Assembly (NCBI RefSeq): GCF_007679345.1
Contig: NZ_VEGH01000001.1
Span: 248,001-312,000, forward strand
From: Cellulosimicrobium cellulans
GTDB taxonomy: Bacteria > Actinomycetota > Actinomycetes > Actinomycetales > Cellulomonadaceae
DNA: 64,000 nucleotides
Direction: 5' to 3'
The position numbers and the translations under genes are program-made. Of the stretch, positions 57,871 to 64,000 are shown piece by piece; position 1 is the first letter of the stretch; every line of letters begins with the position of its first letter. The notes below the pieces were generated by a model. That model was not told the DNA's origin and did not search any database. It saw only the letters and a list, made by a program, of their open reading frames with translations.

Positions 57871-59928
57871 ATGCCTCTCGATGGCGGCCAACCCGTACTC
57901 ACGCTGTCCTACTACCCGAGCACCGCACTCACCGACGCCGTGATCTCTTTGGCCGACGCAAACAAGGGGACTCTCGGTCTGATGCCCGCCGGCGCGATCC
58001 GAAGTCTCGCCGAGCGCGGCGACGTGCTGACAGCTGTCGATGGGCAGGGTGCCCTCGCGGGCTACGCCCTGTTCTCCGTCGCATACGGTCGAGTCCGGCT
58101 CATCCACCTATGCGTTGCGCCCCACACACGGGGCCGCGGCGTGGCTCAGCTTCTCGTACGGCGACTTGCCGACGATCATCGCGATCTCGCGGGCATCCTC
58201 GTGAAATGCCGGCGGGACTACGTGGCGGCCACTGGGCTGTGGAAGTCCCTAGATTTCCGGCCCCGATCGGAAGTTCCAGGGCGTGGCCGCGATGGTGCGA
58301 CTCTGCTCGTCTGGTGGTTGTCCAACAATCTTCCCGATCTGTTCACTCTCGGCGAGGAACCGCTGACGACGCCGATCGCAATCGATCACAACGTGTTCAA
58401 GGACTTGACTGTCGACCGCGATCGCGAGGGGGCAGAGCAGTCTCAGTCGCTTGAGGCGGACTGGCTGCGGGACCAGATCACTCTCAAGGTCACCACCGAG
58501 TCCTTCCGGGAGGCCGCAGACGATCCCGATCCAACGCGACGGACGCGGCACATGAAAGCGCTCGCCGGCTTCGAGGCACTCGACTACCCGCCGAGCGCAT
58601 ACGAACGCGCCAAGCGAAGCTGGGAAGGAGCCGTCGGTTCCATACCCGCCAAAGACAGGAGCGACTGTAACCACATCATCAGCGCTGCGGCCGGGGGCGT
58701 GACAATCCTCGTGACTCGGGACGATGCGCTCATCAAGACCTACGGGCCCCTCGCGACCGACGTCTTTGGAATGCATCTGCTCCACCCACAGGAGGTAATC
58801 GTCCACCTCGACGAGCTCGCCGACGCCAGCCGCTACCAACCTGACAATCTCCGCGGCACCGGCTTCCAGGTCGCGCTGCTCCGGGGCGGGGCGGAGGGGC
58901 AGGTCGGTTCGCTCCTCGACAACGCGGGAGGGGAGCGTCGGACGGCCTTCAATCGACGACTCCACGACGTCGCAGCCGATACCGCCTCGACGAGGTGGTG
59001 GGTCCATGACCCTCTGGGAGCGCCGGTGGCCACTTGGGCGAGCGCGCCTCGGGCACGGGACGGCGCTCTTGAGGTTCCCCTTCTGCGTTCTGCACCTTCC
59101 ACGGCGGGCGTGACGGTGAGCAAGTTGATCGCATTCCAGCTCCGCCAAGACGCGCTGGCGCACCGTCTGAACAGGATTCGCATCAGTGACCCGCATCTCG
59201 CTCGCCACGTACGGTCCGATCTGCTGAGCGACGGTTACCGCCAGATCCAGGAAACCATGGAGGCTGCCGTCCTCGACGTGCGCTCGCGCGCCGAGGCGGT
59301 CGCTGCGATGAGCGGGGATGCCGCGCTCAACGCTCACGTGCGCGACGCCGTGACCGAAGCAACCTCTCCCGAGCGGACCTTGGCGCTCGAACGGGCGCTC
59401 TGGCCCGCGAAATTGCTAGACAGTGATCTGCCGTCCTACTTGATCCCGATCCAGCCGGTGTGGGCACGACAGCTTTTTGGTTTGACGGACACGCTCTGGG
59501 TGGAGACGGGATTGCTCACCTTGAGTCGTGAGCACGTCTACTACCGGACTCCTGGGCGTTCACCCAGGGCCCCAGCACGCATCGCTTGGTACGCGTCTGA
59601 CACCGGGAAGCGTGGGATCGGTGCCGTTGTCGCCGTATCGCACCTCGTTGAGGTCGACGCCGCCCACCCCGAGCAGCTGTACGCCCGCTACCGACGCCTC
59701 GGTGTCTACGGTCGCGAGAACATCTTGTCTGTCGCCCGTGACGGCACCGCGACCGCACTGCGTTTCGTTGACACCGAGACTCTACGTCACCCAGTCCTTT
59801 ACGACCGGCTCTGGACCTTGCCTGGAGCGCAGGCGGAAACAACCCTGCAATCACCACTCGAGATATCGGCCCGCTTCTTCGGCTCGATCTACGACGCGGG
59901 TACCCGACGTAGATCTATCGAGGGATAA
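57871..59928 (+). CDS. Multidomain GNAT-PIN-(GNAT-like)-EVE/ASCH-like fusion protein
   Basis: A 685-residue protein in a stretch of clearly lower GC. Residues 5-150 form a GNAT domain (LIHLCVAPHTRGRGVAQLL, then LWKSLDF). Residues 168-312 look like a PIN nuclease: Asp172 in IAIDHNVFKDL, Glu210 in TTESF, Asp265 in SDCNHII and TRDDAL at 283-288. Residues 320-455 resemble a degenerate second GNAT (APVATWA, LEVPLLR, ISDPHLARHV). Residues 530-655 (IAWYASDTGKRGIGAVVAVS, LYARYRRLGVYG) look like an EVE/PUA-type RNA- or modified-base-binding fold. The ATG lacks a strong ribosome site. The 3' end overlaps the convergent ASCH gene by 14 bases. Function unknown; a toxin, defence or RNA-quality role is inferred. 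Probably horizontally acquired. Confidence 0.75.
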   Translation: MPLDGGQPVLTLSYYPSTALTDAVISLADANKGTLGLMPAGAIRSLAERGDVLTAVDGQGALAGYALFSVAYGRVRLIHLCVAPHTRGRGVAQLLVRRLADDHRDLAGILVKCRRDYVAATGLWKSLDFRPRSEVPGRGRDGATLLVWWLSNNLPDLFTLGEEPLTTPIAIDHNVFKDLTVDRDREGAEQSQSLEADWLRDQITLKVTTESFREAADDPDPTRRTRHMKALAGFEALDYPPSAYERAKRSWEGAVGSIPAKDRSDCNHIISAAAGGVTILVTRDDALIKTYGPLATDVFGMHLLHPQEVIVHLDELADASRYQPDNLRGTGFQVALLRGGAEGQVGSLLDNAGGERRTAFNRRLHDVAADTASTRWWVHDPLGAPVATWASAPRARDGALEVPLLRSAPSTAGVTVSKLIAFQLRQDALAHRLNRIRISDPHLARHVRSDLLSDGYRQIQETMEAAVLDVRSRAEAVAAMSGDAALNAHVRDAVTEATSPERTLALERALWPAKLLDSDLPSYLIPIQPVWARQLFGLTDTLWVETGLLTLSREHVYYRTPGRSPRAPARIAWYASDTGKRGIGAVVAVSHLVEVDAAHPEQLYARYRRLGVYGRENILSVARDGTATALRFVDTETLRHPVLYDRLWTLPGAQAETTLQSPLEISARFFGSIYDAGTRRRSIEG

Positions 59929-60376
59929 GCGTCAACGCCTCCCGAAGCGACGCATCGGCCTCACTCGTTCCGTGACTCGGGTTCAACCGGAGGTAGGCAA
60001 AACTCTGCGGCGCGGCGAGACCAGGATCCAGTTCCCTCAGCGCGAGAGGGCGTGCGAGACGCCTGGCGTCGCTGACGATGATGCCAACCGCCGAACGCTT
60101 GCCGTGGTAGTACTCCCTGTACGCGGCTCGCGGAATCCCGGCGTGCTGCTTGTGGCGCTCCCACAGTGCAGTCGGGCTTGCGATCTCCTGCCCCGCGACC
60201 TCGAACGCTCCGATCACCCGGCCGACCGGCACTGTCGCGTAGATCAGCACCGTCGTCACGTCGCCGGCCAGTGGCCGCTTCCGGAACTCCACGCCCTTGC
60301 GACCGTCGAGGATCGCCTCCGCGAAGCCGGATCGGATGGACATCACAGCGACGCGACCAACGTCGGGAAGCACCAC
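59915..60376 (-). CDS. ASCH-domain protein, partner of the GNAT-PIN fusion
   Basis: A protein of about 153 residues in the ASCH group: VMSIRSGFAEAILDGRKGVEFRK at the start of the beta-barrel, PVGRVIGAFEV, and LRELDPGLAAPQSFAYL at the end. ASCH domains bind RNA or modified nucleosides. Convergent and overlapping the fusion gene by 14 bases. Tandem GTGs at 60376 and 60373 are chosen, with GGAGGAGG about ten bases upstream; ATG at 60343 is possible but would clip the first strand. Lower GC than its right-hand neighbours. Confidence 0.78.
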   Translation of the reverse strand: MVLPDVGRVAVMSIRSGFAEAILDGRKGVEFRKRPLAGDVTTVLIYATVPVGRVIGAFEVAGQEIASPTALWERHKQHAGIPRAAYREYYHGKRSAVGIIVSDARRLARPLALRELDPGLAAPQSFAYLRLNPSHGTSEADASLREALTLIPR

Positions 60377-60508
60377 GCTCGCCCGCCCTCCTCCGTCTGC
60401 GTCCGTGCTAGACGCTCGTCTGCCCATCTTGCACCACGCCGCCGACGAGCAGGCGCACCAGCCGCTCTGGGTTGTCCCACCGCTTGCCACCGGTCGAGCC
60501 GCCCTGCG

Positions 60509-62290
60509 TCAGCCCCGCCTCAGGTCGTCGATGCGGAGCACCCGGTCGGCGGTGCGGACCGCGCCCGGCCGGTGCGCGATCACCAGCACCGTCCGCCCCC
60601 GCGCCGCCTCGGCCAGCGCGTCCTGGATCTCCGCCTCGGTCGCGACGTCGAGCTGGCTCGTCGCCTCGTCGAGCACCAGCACCGGGGCGTCCAGCAGCAG
60701 CGCCCGCGCGATCGCGACCCGCTGCCGCTGCCCGCCGGACAGCCGCTCCCCCATCTCGCCGACCCGGGTCTGGTAGCCGTCCGACATCGCCACGATCGCG
60801 TCGTGCAGCGCGGCCCGCCGGCAGGCCGCCTCGAGCTCGGCGTCGGTCGCCTCGGGTGCCGCGAGGCGCAGGTTGGCGGCGAGCGTGTCGTTGAACAGGT
60901 ACGTGCTCTGACCCACGACGGCGACGTGCCGGCGCAGGTCCTCCAGCGACACGTCCCGGACGTCGACGCCGCCGAGCAGCACCCGCCCGGCGTCCGGGTC
61001 CCAGGCGCGCGTCAGCAGGTTGACCAGCGTCGACTTCCCGGAGCCCGACGACCCGACGACGGCCGTGGTGCTGCCGGCGGGGACGTGCAGGTCGAGCCCC
61101 GTCAGCACCGGCCGGCGCTCGACGGACCGCAGCGCGGCCGCGGCCGGGTCGTCCGGGTCGAGGTCCGGGGCCGGGTAGGTGAACCCGACGCCCTCGAACC
61201 GGACGTCGAGCGGGCCGTCCGGCAGCCGCACCGGGTCGGCGGGCGAGGTCGTGGCGGGCGCGGCGTCGGTGATCCGCCAGATCCGGCGGGCGGCGGCGAA
61301 CGCCTGCTCCAGGTCGGGTGCGACGTCCTCGACGGCGAGCACCGGGGTGAACACCGCCAGGGCGAGCACGACGGCCACGGCGTACGCGGGCCAGTCGAGG
61401 GCGCCGGAGCCGACGCGCGCCGCGCCGACCAGCGCGACGGTCACGACCGCGCCGACCATGAGCACGGAGTTCGCGGCCCGGCGGCGCGCGGTCCAGGTCG
61501 CGAGCCCCGCGAGCCCGGCGTCGACGTCCGCCGCGACGGCCCGGGCCTCGGCGCGGCGGCGGCCCGCGGCACCGAACGCCAGCACCTCGCGGACGCCCTG
61601 CAGCGACTCCGTCACCAGCTGGGCGAGCCGGCCGCGCGCGGCGCGGACCCGGGTCGCGGCGACGGCGCTGGGCGTGCGGCCCCAGCCGGGCACGACCGCC
61701 CCCACCAGCACGAGGAACGGCAGCAGCACGAGCGCGAGCACCGGGTCGTACCCGGCAGCCAGCACGACCAGCACCACGACCGGGACGACCACCGCGCTCA
61801 CCGCCGGCACCAGGGTGTGCGCGAAGAACACCTCGACGCGGTCGACGTCCTTGGTCGCGCGGTTGACCAGGTCGCCGGTGCGCCGGGACAGCACGCCCGC
61901 CGGTGCCTGCGGGGCGAGCCGGTCGTAGAAGTCGACGCGGAGCATCGCCAGGGCCCGGAACGCGACGGCGTGCCCGGTGAACTGCTCGAGGTAGCGCAGC
62001 ACCCCCTTGACCAGCGACAGCACGACCAGGGTCCAGACGACCGGCGCGATGGGGGCCGCCGGGTCCTCCGCGACGCGGGCGACGCCCCACGCGGAGACGC
62101 CGAGCAGGGCGATGCCGAGCAGCTGGCCGAGCACCCGGCAGACCAGCGACGCGGCGAGCGGCGGCAGCACGGGGCGGCCGAACCGGACGAGGCGCCGGGA
62201 GATCGCCGCGCGGCTCAGCGGGACGTCGGCGGGCGGGGCGCCGGCAGCCGGGGCGTCGGCGGCGGGCGTGGCGTGCGTGGCGGCGCTCAC
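60509..62290 (-). CDS. ABC exporter half-transporter (CydC/thiol-exporter-like), second subunit
   Basis: A 593-residue half transporter: six-helix membrane domain (about 35-335, with GVLSRRTGDLVNRATKDVDRVE as the coupling region) and ATPase domain with Walker A GSSGSGKST, signature LSGGQRQRVAIARALL, Walker B VLVLDEATSQLD and H-loop IAHRPG. Start GTG overlaps the stop of the partner gene (GTGA). Together they resemble CydDC/multidrug heterodimeric exporters; no cytochrome bd gene is in the window, so the substrate is open. Confidence 0.88.
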   Translation of the reverse strand: MSAATHATPAADAPAAGAPPADVPLSRAAISRRLVRFGRPVLPPLAASLVCRVLGQLLGIALLGVSAWGVARVAEDPAAPIAPVVWTLVVLSLVKGVLRYLEQFTGHAVAFRALAMLRVDFYDRLAPQAPAGVLSRRTGDLVNRATKDVDRVEVFFAHTLVPAVSAVVVPVVVLVVLAAGYDPVLALVLLPFLVLVGAVVPGWGRTPSAVAATRVRAARGRLAQLVTESLQGVREVLAFGAAGRRRAEARAVAADVDAGLAGLATWTARRRAANSVLMVGAVVTVALVGAARVGSGALDWPAYAVAVVLALAVFTPVLAVEDVAPDLEQAFAAARRIWRITDAAPATTSPADPVRLPDGPLDVRFEGVGFTYPAPDLDPDDPAAAALRSVERRPVLTGLDLHVPAGSTTAVVGSSGSGKSTLVNLLTRAWDPDAGRVLLGGVDVRDVSLEDLRRHVAVVGQSTYLFNDTLAANLRLAAPEATDAELEAACRRAALHDAIVAMSDGYQTRVGEMGERLSGGQRQRVAIARALLLDAPVLVLDEATSQLDVATEAEIQDALAEAARGRTVLVIAHRPGAVRTADRVLRIDDLRRG

Positions 62291-64000
62291 GGGCGGGCCT
62301 CCTGCTCGGTGAGCGGGCCCGCGGCGACGCCGGACAGGTCCAGCGCGCGGGCGTAGTACGAGTCGATGCCGCCGAGCCGGTCCGGCGGACCCTGCTCGAC
62401 GATGCGGCCCTCGGCGAGCACCAGCACCTCGTCGGCGCCGCGGACCGTGCTCAGCCGGTGCGCGACCACGACGACGGTGCGACCCTCGCCGGCCCGGTCG
62501 AGCGCCTCCACCAGCGCGGCCTCGGAGGCCGCGTCGACCTGGCTGGTCGGCTCGTCGAGCAGCAGCACGGGCGCGTCCTTCAGCAGCGCGCGGGCGACCG
62601 CCAGCCGCTGCGCCTGCCCACCGGACAGCGACAGCCCGCGCTCGCCGACCCGGGTGGCCAGCCGGTCGGGGAAGCCGCGGACGTCGTCGGCGAGGTTCGC
62701 CTCGGCGAGCGCGTGCCACAGCCGGTCGTCGTCGGCGTCGGGCGCGGCCAGGCGCAGGTTGTCCGCCAGCGTGCCGGTGAACAGGTAGGTCGTCTGGGCG
62801 ACCACGGCGGTCTGCGCGCGCACCCAGTCGACGGGGACGGCGGTGGCGTCGTGGCCGCCGACCCGGACGGCGCCGCTCGCCGGGCGCAGGTGCGCCTGGA
62901 TCAGCGCGGCGACGGTGCTCTTGCCCGAGCCGGACGGGCCGATGAGCGCGACCCGCCCGCCCCGGGGCACGGTGAACGACACGTCGTCGAGCACCGGGCG
63001 GCCGCCCGGGTACGCGAACGAGACGCGGTCGAGGGCGACGGCCTCGGGCCGGGCCTCCGCGTCGGCAGGCGCGTCGCCCTCGGCCGTGCCGCGTGGATTC
63101 ACGTGGAACGTGCTGGTCACAGGGGTGCGCACGCCCGGGGCGTCGCCCGCGGTCGCGGGCTGCGCGAGCACCGCGTCGATCTCGCGGACCGCCGCGCGCC
63201 CGCCCATGCCGACGTAGAAGAACTGCCCCACGCGGTCGAGCGGCTCGAGCAGCACGGTCGACACCAGGACCACGGCGACCGCCTGGCCCGGCGTGATGGC
63301 CCCGTCCCGGAGCCGCGCCATCGCGAGGCCGGCCGCCGCGGCGACCATCGCCAGGGAGAACGAGGCGTCGATGACGAGCAGCACGACCTGGTTGCCCGCG
63401 AGCAGCCGCATGACCATCCGGCGCAGCTGCTCGGCGCTCCGGGCGAGCTCCGCGCCCTTGGCGCCGGCGCGGTTGAACGCGGTCGAGGTGGGCAGGCCCT
63501 GGATCGCGTCCAGGAACTGCGCGGCGAACCGCCGGGCGGTCATCCGGTACTGCACGGACACGCTGCGGAACAGCTTCTGGAACCCGTTGACCAGCAGCGG
63601 GATCGCCGGCAGCGCGAGCGCGAGCCAGCCGGCCACCACCCAGTCGACGGTCGCGCCGAGCGCGACCAGCGCGATCACGGGGACGGTCATCGAGGCGATG
63701 ATCGGGAACTTGAAGGTGACCTCGTAGGAGGCGGCCCGCTCGACGCCGTCCGTGGCGGTCGACACGAACCGGCCGGAGCGCTCCTGGGTCCGGAACGCGA
63801 CGCCGAGCCGGAACATCTGGTCCAGCAGCACGTCGCGGCGCTCGACCTCGCGGCGGCCCACCGCGCCCAGGCTCAGCCGCGGGCCCGCGAAGGCGGCGGC
63901 GGCCAGGGCGACGACGCCGACGACGATCGCGACCAGCGCGCCCCCGGGGACGCCGGCGCCGGTGCGGGCGCCGTCGAGGACCGCGCCGAGCGCCAGGTAG
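62287..64000 (-). CDS. ABC exporter half-transporter, first subunit (5' end beyond the window)
   Basis: 571 residues are visible; the reading frame stays open to the right edge (VAIVVGVVALAAAAFAGPRL is an upstream helix), so the start is outside. The membrane domain includes GRFVSTATDGVERAASYEV, and the ATPase domain has GPSGSGKST, LSLSGGQAQRLAVARALL, VLLLDEPTSQVD and VAHRLS. An acidic insertion (about 300-325) lies before the ATPase domain. Coupled to the downstream subunit as a heterodimer. Confidence 0.88.
   Translation of the reverse strand, partial: YLALGAVLDGARTGAGVPGGALVAIVVGVVALAAAAFAGPRLSLGAVGRREVERRDVLLDQMFRLGVAFRTQERSGRFVSTATDGVERAASYEVTFKFPIIASMTVPVIALVALGATVDWVVAGWLALALPAIPLLVNGFQKLFRSVSVQYRMTARRFAAQFLDAIQGLPTSTAFNRAGAKGAELARSAEQLRRMVMRLLAGNQVVLLVIDASFSLAMVAAAAGLAMARLRDGAITPGQAVAVVLVSTVLLEPLDRVGQFFYVGMGGRAAVREIDAVLAQPATAGDAPGVRTPVTSTFHVNPRGTAEGDAPADAEARPEAVALDRVSFAYPGGRPVLDDVSFTVPRGGRVALIGPSGSGKSTVAALIQAHLRPASGAVRVGGHDATAVPVDWVRAQTAVVAQTTYLFTGTLADNLRLAAPDADDDRLWHALAEANLADDVRGFPDRLATRVGERGLSLSGGQAQRLAVARALLKDAPVLLLDEPTSQVDAASEAALVEALDRAGEGRTVVVVAHRLSTVRGADEVLVLAEGRIVEQGPPDRLGGIDSYYARALDLSGVAAGPLTEQEARP

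Noticed and set aside
57871..60376. Prophage or integrative element around the low-GC genes
   Set aside because: No integrase, attachment-site repeat or tRNA junction is visible; only two genes have the unusual composition.
60509..64000. True CydDC locus
   Set aside because: The half-transporters resemble CydC/D, but no cydA/cydB is in the window and substrate-defining residues cannot be judged by eye, so only a general exporter call is made.

Overview
The window is a 64-kb stretch of a very high G+C actinobacterial chromosome, most like a Cellulomonas-type member of the Micrococcales. This rests on the extreme GC bias at third codon positions, frequent GTG starts with GTGA/ATGA start-stop overlaps, leaderless genes, the purS-purQ and DUF3151-purA arrangements, a SigK/RskA pair, an HspR-type box at clpB, a DtxR-type iron box, and several secreted or plant-polymer glycosidases. 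It reads as normal chromosome: no phage, IS element, CRISPR array, rRNA or tRNA gene was seen.

Left part (1-16 kb): the end of a purine operon (purS, partial purQ), a small unknown gene, an amidohydrolase and a PaiB-like FMN-binding protein, all on the minus strand. A plus-strand peptide-scavenging operon follows: binding lipoprotein, M14 carboxypeptidase, two permeases, an S12 beta-lactamase-fold peptidase/esterase, a GbsR/MarR-type regulator and a fused double ATPase. The binding-protein gene carries an in-frame TAA. Next come a small CxC protein, a lipoprotein built from two copies of a four-histidine helical repeat behind a SigK-like promoter, and sigK-rskA.

Centre (16-46 kb): a siderophore ABC importer split around a DtxR-type operator; dispersed purine genes (purC, purD, purA, purT) and pyrE; a partner-switching module (two STAS proteins around a PAS-GAF-phosphatase-kinase fusion); fba; a toxin-first TacT/TacA pair; housekeeping genes (tRNA/rRNA methyltransferase, xth, two DedA proteins, HAD phosphatase); a TetR regulator divergent from a GH3 beta-glucosidase; a flavoprotein oxidoreductase; and clpB with a TTG start and an HspR-like box. 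Two copies of a roughly 73-bp palindromic repeat and one 56-bp near-perfect palindrome lie between genes.

Right part (46-64 kb): an exopolysaccharide locus in which a hyaluronan-synthase-like GT2 membrane glycosyltransferase gene and a membrane-anchored GH26 glycosidase gene form a translationally coupled pair. The pair occurs twice and flanks a UDP-sugar dehydrogenase gene, downstream of two CRP/GlxR-like sites. After a VOC protein and trmB comes a lower-GC island with a GNAT-PIN-(GNAT-like)-EVE/ASCH-like fusion protein, convergent and overlapping with an ASCH-domain gene. The window ends in a two-gene heterodimeric ABC exporter. The duplicated synthase/hydrolase locus, the GNAT-PIN/ASCH island and the His-repeat lipoprotein with SigK are the least conventional parts.
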